Translations under genes and position numbers: made by a program | Shown here: piece by piece, positions 44,613 through 53,390 of the stretch | How positions within the stretch are numbered: position 1 is the stretch's first letter | How the letters are laid out: each line of letters begins with the position of its first letter | Assembly: GCA_004362315.1 (NCBI GenBank) | Contig: SNWL01000005.1 | Span: forward strand, 124,001-188,000 | Source: Mycobacterium sp. BK086 | GTDB taxonomy: Bacteria; Actinomycetota; Actinomycetes; Mycobacteriales; Mycobacteriaceae | Direction: 5' to 3' | DNA length: 64,000 nucleotides | Notes under the pieces: generated by a model | The model's input: the letters and a program-made list of their open reading frames with translations, nothing else | Databases searched by the model: none | What the model was told of the DNA's origin: nothing

Positions 44613-45335
44613 CTATTCGGACAGGGCGCGGGCCAGGTCTCGGGGCGAGCCGCCCAACATCTCCCAGCAGGCACGATTGGCGTGGGCGCCGTCGGTGAAT
44701 CCGGCCGAGTGGGCGGCGTCGGTCACCGACCCGCCGTGATTCAGGTACTCCATGCCCGCGAGGAGTCGAATCCACCGGGTGGTGGCCGAGAACGACGTAC
44801 CGGTCTGCTTCTTGAACAGCCGACCGAGATAATCGGGGGACAGCGCTACCGCTCGGGCGATCGTGACGATGTCGGCAGGATTGGCCGGGTCGGCCCGAAC
44901 CAGGTCGACGGCCTGCTTCAGTTGTGGATGGCCGGGTTGTGGCGGGGTGTCGGCGATCAGTTCACCGATCAGTCGACGCGCGGCTCCCTCGAGGCCCTGA
45001 TCGGCGAAAACTGTTGCGATGCAATCGGATAGGTCGTCGTCGGCAATCCACACCCCGCCCGCCGCGCGTGCGTTGATCGCGGCGCCGGGTGCGGTCTCGG
45101 GTCGCAGGTACAGCGACATCGGTGTCACGCCGTCCGCGCAGCCGAGCGCGTGGCGGGTACCGCTGGCGATGACGACCGCACGGCAGTTGCGAATCACGCC
45201 GTCGGCCGTGGTCAGTTCGAGCGGTCCGTCCAGACCGACACCGACCTGCACCGCGGGGTGGTGATGCATGGCGACGTCACCGAAGGCGCCGGCCACCGCG
45301 AGCTCACCGTCGGGGCCGATCCAGGTGCTGTGCAC
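44613..45335 (-). CDS. AraC family transcriptional regulator
   Basis: This is a 240-residue regulator. The N-terminal half is a cupin-like sensor (MHHHPAVQVGVGLDGPLEL). The C-terminal half (about 140-235) has the two helix-turn-helix units IVTIARAVALSPDYLGRLFKK and SVTDAAHSAGFTDGAHANRAC. GTG 45335 is supported by TACGAT 6 nt upstream on its strand. The methyltransferase gene downstream is the nearest candidate target. Confidence 0.88.
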   Translation of the reverse strand: MHSTWIGPDGELAVAGAFGDVAMHHHPAVQVGVGLDGPLELTTADGVIRNCRAVVIASGTRHALGCADGVTPMSLYLRPETAPGAAINARAAGGVWIADDDLSDCIATVFADQGLEGAARRLIGELIADTPPQPGHPQLKQAVDLVRADPANPADIVTIARAVALSPDYLGRLFKKQTGTSFSATTRWIRLLAGMEYLNHGGSVTDAAHSAGFTDGAHANRACWEMLGGSPRDLARALSE

Positions 45336-45341
45336 GTCGCC

Positions 45342-45347
45342 ATCGTA
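45342..45347 (-). promoter_or_regulatory. -10 box (TACGAT) of leaderless AraC gene
   Basis: On the minus strand TACGAT is followed by 6 nt and then GTG 45335. Confidence 0.45.
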
Positions 45348-45427
45348 AGCAAGAGCACTCGCTGCGGAAAGGCCTTGGAATGCCTGTGAAGGTGCTTGCG
45401 GCCCGGTCGGTTGACGTCGACGGCGAT

Positions 45428-45433
45428 TAGGGT
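45428..45433 (+). promoter_or_regulatory. -10 box (TAGGGT) of proline-rich protein gene
   Basis: TAGGGT lies 8 nt before GTG 45442 with no ribosome-binding site between, consistent with a leaderless mRNA. Confidence 0.4.
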
Positions 45434-45441
45434 TCCGCACT

Positions 45442-45705
45442 GTGCGGGGGTACACCGTCGCCAGGATGAAGCGGCGCACGTCAATTCGAGGCATCGTGAT
45501 GCTGGCGTTCGCCGCCGTCGTCGTCGGCCTGTCGATCGCGACACTGCGGCATCACTTCACGCCACCCGTCGACGTCCCGCTGTCCCCACGGCCACCGGCT
45601 ACGGTGGCCGCCGTTCCGCCGCCACCCCCGACAATGCACGCGCCTACCGCGCCACCGCCGCCGCCAGCGCCACCTCCACCGCCGCCGAAGGTCAAGACGC
45701 ACTGA
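45442..45705 (+). CDS. Proline-rich single-pass membrane protein, 87 residues
   Basis: This small protein has one N-terminal helix (about residues 15-34, GIVMLAFAAVVVGLSIATL) and an outer tail with nearly uninterrupted proline (several runs of five or six) ending KVKTH. TAGGGT at 45428-45433 lies 8 nt before GTG 45442, which supports that start; ATG 45466 is possible. No homologue is recognised. A proline-rich spike could cross the peptidoglycan or bind a partner domain. It is convergent with glnA1. Confidence 0.65.
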   Translation: MRGYTVARMKRRTSIRGIVMLAFAAVVVGLSIATLRHHFTPPVDVPLSPRPPATVAAVPPPPPTMHAPTAPPPPPAPPPPPPKVKTH

Positions 45706-45743
45706 ATATGGCTGGCTGCCAACGCAACTGGTGCTGACAGACA

Positions 45744-45783
45744 AAACCACCCGTGCGCGCGAGGAGCGCGACACGGGTGGTTT
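45744..45783 (-). terminator. Intrinsic terminator of glnA1
   Basis: Twelve-base arms at 45744-45755 and 45772-45783 pair perfectly. An inner stem of five pairs closes a GAGGA loop. On the minus strand the hairpin is followed by TTTTGTCT. It lies 11 nt past the glnA1 stop. The nearly symmetric element could also end the convergent proline-rich gene. Confidence 0.85.
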
Positions 45784-45794
45784 CGTCAGACGAC

Positions 45795-47231
45795 TTAGAC
45801 GTCGTAGTAGAGCGAGAACTCGTACGGGTGAGGACGGATCTGCACGGGCAGGATCTCATTCTCACGCTTGTAGGAGATGTAGGTCTCGATCAGATCCTCG
45901 GTGAACACGCCACCCTCGGTGAGGTATTCGTGGTCCTCTTCGAGCTTGTCGATGACGGCCGACAGCGACGTGGGCGCCTGCGGGATCGCGGCGGCCTCGT
46001 CCGGCGGCAGCTCGTAGAGGTCCTTGTCGACCGGGGTCAACGGCTCGATCTTCTTCTTGATGCCGTCGATACCGGCCATCAGCATCGCCGAGAAGGCCAG
46101 GTACGGGTTGCCCGAGCTGTCCGGGCAACGGAATTCGAGACGCTTGGCCTTCGGGTTGTTGCCGGTGATCGGGATACGGACGCACGCACTCCGGTTGCGC
46201 TGGCTGTACACCAGGTTGATCGGGGCCTCGTAGCCGGGCACCAGACGCTTGTAGGAGTTCACCGTCGCGTTGGTGAACGCCAGCAGCGACGGCGCGTGGT
46301 GCAGGATGCCGCCGATGTAGTGGCGGGCGATATCCGACAGACCCGCGTAGCCGGCCTCGTCGTGGAACAGCGGCTTGCCGTCCTTCCACAGCGACTGGTG
46401 GGCGTGCATGCCCGAGCCGTTGTCGCCGAAGAGCGGCTTCGGCATGAAGGTGACGGTCTTGCCGTTCGCCCACGCGGTGTTCTTGATGATGTATTTGAAC
46501 AGCAGCACATCATCGGCAGCGGCCAGCAGGGTGTTGAACTTGTAGTTGATCTCGGCCTGGCCGGCGGTGCCCACCTCGTGGTGACCGCGCTCCAGCGTGA
46601 AGCCGGCGTTCTGCAGGTTGGTGGCCATCTCGTCGCGCAGGTCGACGTAGTGGTCGTACGGGGCGACGGGGAAGTAGCCACCCTTGGGGCGGACCTTGTA
46701 GCCCCGGTTGGCCGAGCCGTCGGCCTCGAAGGGCTCGCCGGTGTTCCACCAGCCCGACTCGGAGTCGACCTCGTAGAAGGTGCCGTTGATCTTCGAGTCG
46801 AACGACACCGAGTCGAAGATGTAGAACTCGGCCTCGGCGCCGAAGTAGGCGGTGTCGGCGATGCCGGTGCTGGCGAGGTAGTTCTCGGCCTTGCGGGCGA
46901 CGTTGCGCGGGTCGCGCGAGTAGGCCTCGCGGGTGAACGGGTCGTGCACGAAGAAGTTCAGGTTCAGCGTCTTGGCGGCCCGGAAGGGGTCGATACGCGC
47001 GGTGTCGGGATCCGGCAACAGCATCATGTCGGACTCGTGGATGGACTGGAAGCCGCGCACCGACGAACCGTCGAACGCAAGGCCGTCCTCGAACACGCTC
47101 TCGTCGAACGCGGAGGCGGGGATGGAGAAGTGCTGGACCACGCCCGGCAGATCGCAGAAGCGGATGTCGACGTACTCGACTTTCTCGTCCTTGATCAGCT
47201 TGAACAGGTCGTCAGCGTTCTTTTCTGCCAC
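45795..47231 (-). CDS. glnA1: Glutamine synthetase type I, GlnA1
   Basis: This is the main ammonium-assimilating glutamine synthetase, 478 residues. Motifs are [20 protein letters not shown], the ATP motif [18 protein letters not shown], and NRSACVRIP. Tyr406 in DKDLYELPP is the adenylylation site targeted by GlnE. The GTG start has AAGGAG upstream. A GlnR-like box lies about 107 nt upstream and a strong terminator follows. It is the homologue of Rv2220. In M. tuberculosis glnE and glnA1 are neighbours; here five genes are inserted between. Confidence 0.97.
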   Translation of the reverse strand: MAEKNADDLFKLIKDEKVEYVDIRFCDLPGVVQHFSIPASAFDESVFEDGLAFDGSSVRGFQSIHESDMMLLPDPDTARIDPFRAAKTLNLNFFVHDPFTREAYSRDPRNVARKAENYLASTGIADTAYFGAEAEFYIFDSVSFDSKINGTFYEVDSESGWWNTGEPFEADGSANRGYKVRPKGGYFPVAPYDHYVDLRDEMATNLQNAGFTLERGHHEVGTAGQAEINYKFNTLLAAADDVLLFKYIIKNTAWANGKTVTFMPKPLFGDNGSGMHAHQSLWKDGKPLFHDEAGYAGLSDIARHYIGGILHHAPSLLAFTNATVNSYKRLVPGYEAPINLVYSQRNRSACVRIPITGNNPKAKRLEFRCPDSSGNPYLAFSAMLMAGIDGIKKKIEPLTPVDKDLYELPPDEAAAIPQAPTSLSAVIDKLEEDHEYLTEGGVFTEDLIETYISYKRENEILPVQIRPHPYEFSLYYDV

Positions 47232-47337
47232 TTACTAACTCCTTCGATGCAGCCGGTTTAGCGCAGGTCTCGGCACAGGGGTTTGTTAACCCGCGGCTGA
47301 CGCTATGGATCTGATGTTGCACTCCCGTCAAGCTCAT

Positions 47338-47353
47338 GTTGCGCCGACGTTAC
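47338..47353 (-). promoter_or_regulatory. GlnR-like box upstream of glnA1
   Basis: On the minus strand GTAAC and GCAAC are separated by 6 nt, close to the known GlnR pattern GTnAC-n6-GaAAC. The site is about 107 nt before the start codon, a sensible place for an activator of glnA1. Confidence 0.45.
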
Positions 47354-47411
47354 GCGTCGGGCCTCATGGAGCGGATCGGGGCGTTGCCGCAGCCACGCAT
47401 ATCCTAGGACG

Positions 47412-47876
47412 ATGGCGCGCGAGATTGGATCTTGGCTGTCCGGACCGGAACCGGTGACGCCCGGTGACGAGTCGGGGTGGCCCGGCCAGGCCCTGGGCCT
47501 GCCGGAATCCGGCCCGCGTTCGCTGGCGCGGATGGGCCGGCGCTTTCTGGGGCTGCTGATCGACTGGCTGATTGCCTACGGGCTCGCCGCGCTCGGGATG
47601 TCGCTTGGCATCGTCAGTGTCGCCACATTGTCGACGGCGGTTTTGGGGATCTGGTTCGTGCTCGGCGTGCTCTCGGTGCGCTTGTTCGGGTTCACGCCGG
47701 GGCAGTACGCGCTCGGCTTGATGGTGATTTCGGTGGACAACCGCCAGCACGTCGGCATCGGGCGGGCGATCGTGCGCGGGGTGCTGCTGTCCCTGGTGAT
47801 TCCCGGGCTGTTCACCGACGCCGACGGCCGCGGCCTGCAGGACAAGTTCACCGCGACGGCTGTCGTCCGCCGGTGA
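47412..47876 (+). CDS. RDD family membrane protein (Rv2219A homologue)
   Basis: This is a 154-residue protein. The first 38 residues are soluble. The RDD domain follows with RRFLGLLIDWLIAYGLAALG, a second helix (AVLGIWFVLGVLSVRLF), TPGQYALGLMVI and a last hydrophobic segment. The function of the family is mostly unknown, with ion exchange shown for some members. It is divergent from glnA1, as in M. tuberculosis. Its stop overlaps the -10 box of the next gene. Confidence 0.87.
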   Translation: MAREIGSWLSGPEPVTPGDESGWPGQALGLPESGPRSLARMGRRFLGLLIDWLIAYGLAALGMSLGIVSVATLSTAVLGIWFVLGVLSVRLFGFTPGQYALGLMVISVDNRQHVGIGRAIVRGVLLSLVIPGLFTDADGRGLQDKFTATAVVRR

Positions 47877-47897
47877 TACTATCGAACGTATGTTCGA
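47877..47897 (+). promoter_or_regulatory. -10 box and perfect LexA (SOS) box over the HNH gene start
   Basis: TACTAT (47877-47882) lies 7 nt before ATG 47890. The sequence 47882-47897 is TCGAAC-N4-GTTCGA, the exact mycobacterial SOS-box consensus. The box covers the transcription start and the start codon, so bound LexA would block transcription completely. Confidence 0.85.
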
Positions 47898-49173
47898 AGA
47901 ATTGCTGGAGATCGACCTCGAAGCCGGGGAATCGGCGCTGGTCGAGCGCATCGCGGAGCTTGAGCGGTTGAAATCCGCCGCCGCCGCGGCGCAGGCCCGG
48001 CTGACCGCCGCGCTCGATGCATCGCGGCGCTCGGCGGAGGCGGCGGCCGGGGTTCCCGCCGCGAAGCGGGGGCGTGGCCTGGCCGCGGAGGTGGCGTTGG
48101 CCCGGCGGGACTCGCCGGGCAAGGGTGGCCGCCATCTGGGCTTCGCCAAGGCGCTGGTATACGAAATGCCGCATACGCTGGCCGCTCTCGAGTGTGGGGT
48201 GTTGTCGGAATGGCGGGCCACCCTGGTGGTGCGCGAGTCGGCCTGTCTGGATGTCGAGGACCGGCGTCGGCTGGATGCGGAATTGTGTTCTGACATCGCC
48301 ACATTGGAGGGTGTCGGAGACGCGGCGCTGACCGCCGACGCCAAGGCGATCGCCTACCGGCTGGACCCGCACGCGGTCGTCGACCGGGCGGCCAAGGCGG
48401 TGGAGGAACGCACGGTGACGATCCGGCCGGCGCCGGACACGATGACCTATGTAACCGCCCTCTTGCCGATGGCGCAGGGGGTGTCGGTGTACGCCGCCCT
48501 CAAACGAGAAGCCGATGTCTGCTGTGACGGGCGGTCGCGCGGTCAGGTCATGGCGGACACGGTGGTCGAGCGGGTGACTGGCCGGCCGGCCGATGAGGCG
48601 GTGCCGGTGGCGGTCAACGTGGTGATCTCCGATCAGGCGCTGCTGGGGGCCGAGCAGGGCGCGGCGGTGATCGCCGGCTACGGGTCGGTTCCCTCGGCGG
48701 TGGCCCAGAAGATGGTCTTCGACGCGGTGAGCGATCCGCGGTCACGCGCCACTCTGCGGCGGCTCTACGCCACACCGGCCAGCGGCGCGTTGGTGGCGCT
48801 GGAGTCGCGGTCGCGACTGTTCCCCAAAGGTTTGGCCGACTTCATCGAGCTGCGGGACCGACGGTGCCGAACCCCATACTGCGACGCGCCCATTCGCCAC
48901 CGTGACCATGCGACACCGTATCGGCGTGGCGGTGACACCAGTGCGGACAACGGGCAGGGCCTGTGCGAAGCGTGCAACTACGCGAAAGAGGCCGCGGGCT
49001 GGCACCCTGTCACCAGGGTTGACGAGAACGGCACGCACGCAGCGGAATTCATCACGCCGACCGGTGCGCACTACCATTCGGTCGCGCCACCGATGCCTGG
49101 TACGCCAAAGATGCCGATGACCGAGGCCGAGACGTATCTAAACGGCCGCCTGTTGCAGGTGATCGCCGCCTAA
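47890..49173 (+). CDS. HNH endonuclease domain protein (DUF222, 13E12-type)
   Basis: This is a 427-residue protein of the REP13E12 family. The N-terminal DUF222 region covers about 1-300. A C-terminal HNH motif is near residues 325-370, with CRTPYCDAPIRHRDH, GGDTSADNGQGLCEACN and a final His in AAGWHPV. A perfect LexA box spans the start. In M. tuberculosis some 13E12 genes are also SOS-induced. The family is repeated in mycobacterial genomes and can mark sites of insertion. A role in mobility or DNA damage response is likely but unproven. Confidence 0.9.
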   Translation: MFEELLEIDLEAGESALVERIAELERLKSAAAAAQARLTAALDASRRSAEAAAGVPAAKRGRGLAAEVALARRDSPGKGGRHLGFAKALVYEMPHTLAALECGVLSEWRATLVVRESACLDVEDRRRLDAELCSDIATLEGVGDAALTADAKAIAYRLDPHAVVDRAAKAVEERTVTIRPAPDTMTYVTALLPMAQGVSVYAALKREADVCCDGRSRGQVMADTVVERVTGRPADEAVPVAVNVVISDQALLGAEQGAAVIAGYGSVPSAVAQKMVFDAVSDPRSRATLRRLYATPASGALVALESRSRLFPKGLADFIELRDRRCRTPYCDAPIRHRDHATPYRRGGDTSADNGQGLCEACNYAKEAAGWHPVTRVDENGTHAAEFITPTGAHYHSVAPPMPGTPKMPMTEAETYLNGRLLQVIAA

Positions 49174-50921
49174 ACCTGGTGGCGGACTTGACCGTTCATC
49201 ATCGTCATCGTGATGGTCGCGCGGTGGATGTCGTGCGGGTCGATCTCGAAGATGTTGGTGTCCAACACGATCAGATCGGCCTGCTTGCCGACCTCGACGG
49301 AGCCGACCTTGGCGTCCATCCGGATCTGGTAAGCGGCACCCATGGTGTTGGCGTGCACGGCCTCGGCGACGCTGAGTCGCTGATCGGCGGGCGCGAGCAC
49401 GGGCGCGTCCGACTGCCCGATCAGCTGACGAGTCACTCCGATCTGGATGGAATCCAGCGGCTTGTAGGTGGAGAAGTACCCGGCCGCCGGCCAGTCGGTG
49501 CCCAGCGAGATCCGGCCACCCGAGCGCAGGACGTCCTGCGTGCGATAGAACAGGTCCTGGCGTGGCCTGCCGTACCGCGCGGCCATGTTCTGCACGGTGT
49601 CGGGATCGGACGACATCCAATTCGCCGAAAACTGCGCTGTCACACCGAGTTTGCCGAACCTCGAACTGTCGGGATCCTCCACATAGACCAGGTGGGCGAT
49701 CGTGTGCCTGCGATCGCGGGGCGGATTCGTCGCGATCGCCGCCTCGATGGAATCCAGCGCGACCCGCGCCGTGCGCTCACCGCACGCGTGGACGTGCACG
49801 TCGAACCCGGCCGCGTCGACCTCGCGCACCAACTGATGCCACTGTTCGTCGGTGAACGGCGAGGCGCCGATCGAGTCCGGCTTGTCCGCATACGGCTCGA
49901 GCAGCCAGGCGGTGTAGCCGCCCTGCGTCCCGTCGCCGATGATCTTCACGACGCCGACAGTGACCAGTTCGGTCGAGATCCGGTTGCGGATATCGGTGAC
50001 CTTCGCCACCGCGTCGTCGACGGGTGCGGACTTCACGCTGTACGAGGCGGCCACCCGGAACGGCAGCTTGCCCCGCTGCTCCAGATCGGTATACAGCGCG
50101 ATCAGTGCGCCCTGGTCGTCACCAACCGGCGGTACGCCCGCATCGAACACCGTCGTGATGCCGGCCGCCGACGCCTTGGGCAGCCACGTCTCCAGCAGGG
50201 TCTGCATCGAGTGCGCCGAGATCGGGTCGACGGCATTGACCAGGCCCAGCACCGCCTCGACCTCGAGCACGTAACCGGTCGGCTCACCGTGCTCGTCGCG
50301 GACGTACAGACTGAAGCCCGGGATCGGATCCGGGGTGTCGCGGGTGACGCCCGCGATCTCCAGCGCCTTGCTGTTGGCCCACATGCTGTGGCCGTCGATC
50401 GCGAAGAAGAAACCGGGCCGGTCGGGCAGTACCGTGTCCAGCTCCTGGCGGGTCGGCCCATGGGGGCCGAACATGTCGACGCGCCAACCGAATCCACGCA
50501 CCGGGCCGTCCGGATGCTCTTTGGCGTAGGCGGCGATCGCGACCAACGCGTCCGCGCCGGTGGGCACCTGCAGGTCGACCCCGCTGGTCAGGAACGCGCC
50601 GAGGAACGGATGGATGTGACCTTCCACGAAACCTGGCAGCAGCAGCTCGCCCTTGAGGTCGACGACGCGCGTGTCCGGTCCGGTCTGCGCCGCCGCACCC
50701 GTGTCGTCGCCGACGTAAGAGATGGTGTTCCCGGTGACGGCCACCGCCTGTGCCCACGGCTGGGCGGGTGAGACCGTGTAGATCCGGCCGTTGCGGAACA
50801 CCACGTCGGCCTTCGTGCTGCCCACCGCCGCGGGCGGTTTCGTGCAGGCCGCGGCGGTGGCGACGGCCGTCACCGCGGCCGCTCGCAATGCTGTGCGCCG
50901 CGTCAAGACGCCGGTGGTCAA
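49170..50921 (-). CDS. Exported amidohydrolase (YtcJ type)
   Basis: This is a 583-residue amidohydrolase. The N-terminus TRRTALRAAAVTAVATAAAC combines a twin-arginine pattern with a cysteine that may be a lipobox, so export by Tat and lipid anchoring is plausible. Metal motifs are VEGHIHPF, then HVHACGERTARVALD, HTIAHLVYV and the C-terminal GSVEVGKQADLIVLD. The TTG start at 50921 is the only available one upstream of the signal, with TTG 50906 as an alternative. It is convergent with the HNH gene and seems inserted between Rv2219A and Rv2219 homologues. The substrate is unknown. Confidence 0.84.
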   Translation of the reverse strand: MTTGVLTRRTALRAAAVTAVATAAACTKPPAAVGSTKADVVFRNGRIYTVSPAQPWAQAVAVTGNTISYVGDDTGAAAQTGPDTRVVDLKGELLLPGFVEGHIHPFLGAFLTSGVDLQVPTGADALVAIAAYAKEHPDGPVRGFGWRVDMFGPHGPTRQELDTVLPDRPGFFFAIDGHSMWANSKALEIAGVTRDTPDPIPGFSLYVRDEHGEPTGYVLEVEAVLGLVNAVDPISAHSMQTLLETWLPKASAAGITTVFDAGVPPVGDDQGALIALYTDLEQRGKLPFRVAASYSVKSAPVDDAVAKVTDIRNRISTELVTVGVVKIIGDGTQGGYTAWLLEPYADKPDSIGASPFTDEQWHQLVREVDAAGFDVHVHACGERTARVALDSIEAAIATNPPRDRRHTIAHLVYVEDPDSSRFGKLGVTAQFSANWMSSDPDTVQNMAARYGRPRQDLFYRTQDVLRSGGRISLGTDWPAAGYFSTYKPLDSIQIGVTRQLIGQSDAPVLAPADQRLSVAEAVHANTMGAAYQIRMDAKVGSVEVGKQADLIVLDTNIFEIDPHDIHRATITMTMMNGQVRHQV

Positions 50922-50981
50922 GGCACTGAAATGCGGCGCCCAATCACAAGCAGTACAGATAACGTCCCCCCGAAACGGTTG

Positions 50982-51734
50982 TCAGCGCCGACGAACGGTG
51001 CGTTGCACGCCTTTCATTTTCGCCTGCGCGGGCAGCGGCCCCTTCGGCATCGCCGCCGGACCCATCCGGCTGCCCAGTGCGCCGAGCTTGGATTCGAGTG
51101 CGTCCATCTGCTTCACGGTGATGTTGGCGGGCAGCTTGGTCAGGTGCCGCTCCAGCTTGGACAGCGGCACCTCGCCCTCGCCGTTGCCGACGATCACGTC
51201 GTAAATCGGGATCTCACCGACGAGTCGTGCGGTGCGCTTCTTCTCCTGGGCCAGCAGCGGACGCACCCGCGCCGGGGAACCCTCGGCGACGAAGATCACG
51301 CCGGGCCGTCCGATCACCCGGTGCACCGCGTCGAAATGTCCGGTGGCCGCCACACCCGGGGTCACCCGCCACTTGCCTCGCAGGTTGTCCAGTGCCCAGG
51401 CCGCCGCACCGGTCTGTCCCTCGGCCTTGGTGAACACCGACTTCTGCGCGCGCCTGCCGAAGATGATGAACGCCACCAGCGCGCCCAGCACCACACCCAG
51501 CGGGATCAGCATGTACATGGTGAACCCGCCGACCAGCACCCCGCCCACCACGGCAGCGGCCACGATCAGCACGAACGCGCCGATCATGTAGGGGAGCAGC
51601 CGCTTGTCTTCCTTGCGCTGCATCTGGAATGCCTGCCAGAGCTGGCTGCGGCGCTGCTTGGCAGCGGCCTTGCTGGCAGCCTTCGCCTCGGCCTTGGCTG
51701 CCTTGTTCTGGGCAGCGGTGCGGGTTTTCGCCAT
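50982..51734 (-). CDS. DUF4191 membrane protein (Rv2219 homologue)
   Basis: This is a 250-residue protein, the same length as remembered for Rv2219. An Ala/Lys-rich N-terminus (1-40) precedes two helices (about 50-72 and 77-95). A soluble C-terminal domain follows, with a conserved VFIAEGSPARVRPLL-like block and a lysine/arginine-rich tail. The function is unknown. Its constant place beside lipA in mycobacteria is the main clue. ATG 51734 has TATTCT 8 nt upstream. Confidence 0.88.
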   Translation of the reverse strand: MAKTRTAAQNKAAKAEAKAASKAAAKQRRSQLWQAFQMQRKEDKRLLPYMIGAFVLIVAAAVVGGVLVGGFTMYMLIPLGVVLGALVAFIIFGRRAQKSVFTKAEGQTGAAAWALDNLRGKWRVTPGVAATGHFDAVHRVIGRPGVIFVAEGSPARVRPLLAQEKKRTARLVGEIPIYDVIVGNGEGEVPLSKLERHLTKLPANITVKQMDALESKLGALGSRMGPAAMPKGPLPAQAKMKGVQRTVRRR

Positions 51735-51742
51735 AACTACCA

Positions 51743-51748
51743 AGAATA
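51743..51748 (-). promoter_or_regulatory. -10 box (TATTCT) of leaderless DUF4191 gene
   Basis: On the minus strand TATTCT is followed by 8 nt and then ATG 51734, giving the gene its own promoter downstream of lipA. Confidence 0.45.
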
Positions 51749-51776
51749 CGGGCCGGCGATCAGCGTGACGCCGGGG

Positions 51777-52709
51777 TCACCGGGTGAGCTTGTGCGCCGC
51801 CGCGGCCTGCTGATACAGCCGGCCCGCACGGTAGGACGAGCGCACCAGCGGCCCGGACAGCACCCCGGCGAATCCCAGCCCTTCGGCGTAGGCGGCCAGC
51901 TCGACGAACTCCTCGGGCTTGACCCAGCGCTCCACCGGGTGATGACGCACCGACGGGCGCAGGTACTGGGTGATGGTGACGATGTCGCACCCCGCACCGT
52001 GGAGATCGGCCAGCGCGGTGTGTACCTCGTCGATGGTCTCGCCCATGCCGAGGATCAGGTTGCTCTTGGTCACGAGTCCGAAGGCCCGCGCCGCGGCCAG
52101 CACGTCGAGGCTGCGCTGATAGCGAAACGCCGGGCGGATCCTCTTGAAGATCCGCGGCACCGTCTCGACGTTGTGCGCGAACACCTCTGGACGCGAATCG
52201 AACACCTCGCGCAGAAGGTCCGGCTCGCCGTTGAAGTCCGGGGCCAACAGCTCCACGCCGGTGGCCGGGTTGAGTTCCTTGATGGCGCGCACCGTCTCGG
52301 CGTACAGCCACGCCCCACCGTCGGGCAGGTCGTCGCGGGCCACCCCGGTCACCGTCGCGTACCGCAACCCCATCGCCTGAACGCTCTCGGCCACCCGGCG
52401 TGGCTCGTCGCGATCCAGCTCCGCGGGCTTACCGGTGTCGATCTGGCAGAAGTCGCAGCGCCGGGTGCACTGCTCGCCGCCGATGAGGAACGTCGCCTCC
52501 CGGTCTTCCCAGCATTCGAAGATGTTGGGGCAGCCGGCTTCTTCGCAGACCGTGTGCAGACCCTCGCGCTTGACCAGGCTTTTCAGTGCGGTGTACTCCG
52601 GGCCCATGCGGGCCCGGGTCTTGATCCACGGTGGCTTGCGCTCGATCGGCGTCTCGGCATTGCGGACCTCCAGGCGCAGGAGCTTGCGGCCTTCCGGAGT
52701 GACGCTCAC
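51777..52709 (-). CDS. lipA: Lipoyl synthase
   Basis: LipA is a radical SAM enzyme that inserts two sulfurs into the octanoyl group on lipoyl domains. It has 310 residues. The auxiliary cluster cysteines are Cys55, Cys60 and Cys66 ([12 protein letters not shown]). The radical SAM CxxxCxxC is Cys81, Cys85 and Cys88 (CTRRCDFC). The C-terminal RSSYRA region carries the conserved serine. The GTG start overlaps the lipB stop (GTGA). The target E2 protein is encoded in the same operon. Confidence 0.97.
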   Translation of the reverse strand: MSVTPEGRKLLRLEVRNAETPIERKPPWIKTRARMGPEYTALKSLVKREGLHTVCEEAGCPNIFECWEDREATFLIGGEQCTRRCDFCQIDTGKPAELDRDEPRRVAESVQAMGLRYATVTGVARDDLPDGGAWLYAETVRAIKELNPATGVELLAPDFNGEPDLLREVFDSRPEVFAHNVETVPRIFKRIRPAFRYQRSLDVLAAARAFGLVTKSNLILGMGETIDEVHTALADLHGAGCDIVTITQYLRPSVRHHPVERWVKPEEFVELAAYAEGLGFAGVLSGPLVRSSYRAGRLYQQAAAAHKLTR

Positions 52710-53380
52710 GTCGTCAATGTTACGGGCAGCCGGCCATCGAGCGCGTCACACACCGTTTCGGCGACCCGGGCGCGGACCTCGTCGACGCCGACGTGCCTGC
52801 CCAGCTCGGCCGTGAGCGACGTCACCCCGGCGTCGGTGATGCCACACGGCACGATCGCGGAATACGCCCCGAGGTCGCAGTCGCAGTTCAGCGCGAACCC
52901 GTGCAGTGTCGTGCCGCGCGCCACCCGGATGCCGATCGCCGCGATCTTGCGGGCCGGGCGGGGGCCGTCGGCAGGCAGCCACACCCCGGAGCGGCCGTCC
53001 ACCCGGCCGGCATCCACCCCGAGTTCGGCACACACCCGGATCAGCGATTCTTCAAGGCGCCGAACATAATTCACCACATCCAGCGGCTCGGCCAAGCCGA
53101 TCACCGGATAACCCACCAGCTGTCCGGGTCCGTGCCAGGTGATCTTGCCCCCGCGATCGGTGTCGACGACGGGAGTGCCGTCCAACGGCCGTTCGTGGGC
53201 TTCGGTGCGCTTGCCGGCGGTGTAGACCGCAGGATGCTCCAGCAACAGCAGGGTGTCTTGTCCGCCGGCCACCCGGGCGTCGGCCACCTCGCGCTGCAAC
53301 TCCCAGGCGGCCAGGTAGTCGATGGTGCCCAGCTGCCGGACGTCGACACCTGCTGAACTGGACCGGATGGACTGGCGCAC
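52706..53380 (-). CDS. lipB: Octanoyl-ACP:protein octanoyltransferase
   Basis: LipB moves octanoate from acyl carrier protein to the lysine of lipoyl domains. It has 224 residues. Family motifs are [38 protein letters not shown], and the catalytic pair Lys145 (KIAAIGI) and Cys179 (IVPCGI). GTG 53380 lies 10 nt after the end of the Rv2216-type gene. The order dlaT, Rv2216-like, lipB, lipA is the same as in M. tuberculosis. Confidence 0.97.
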   Translation of the reverse strand: MRQSIRSSSAGVDVRQLGTIDYLAAWELQREVADARVAGGQDTLLLLEHPAVYTAGKRTEAHERPLDGTPVVDTDRGGKITWHGPGQLVGYPVIGLAEPLDVVNYVRRLEESLIRVCAELGVDAGRVDGRSGVWLPADGPRPARKIAAIGIRVARGTTLHGFALNCDCDLGAYSAIVPCGITDAGVTSLTAELGRHVGVDEVRARVAETVCDALDGRLPVTLTT

Positions 53381-53390
53381 CTCTTCGACG

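Noticed and set aside
45753-47261. Open frame of 502 codons antisense to glnA1
   Set aside because: It is a shadow of a highly conserved gene, Val/Arg/Gly-rich, without domains or a ribosome-binding site.
50931-53069. Open frame of 712 codons antisense to DUF4191, lipA and lipB
   Set aside because: It spans three real genes on the other strand and has shadow composition.
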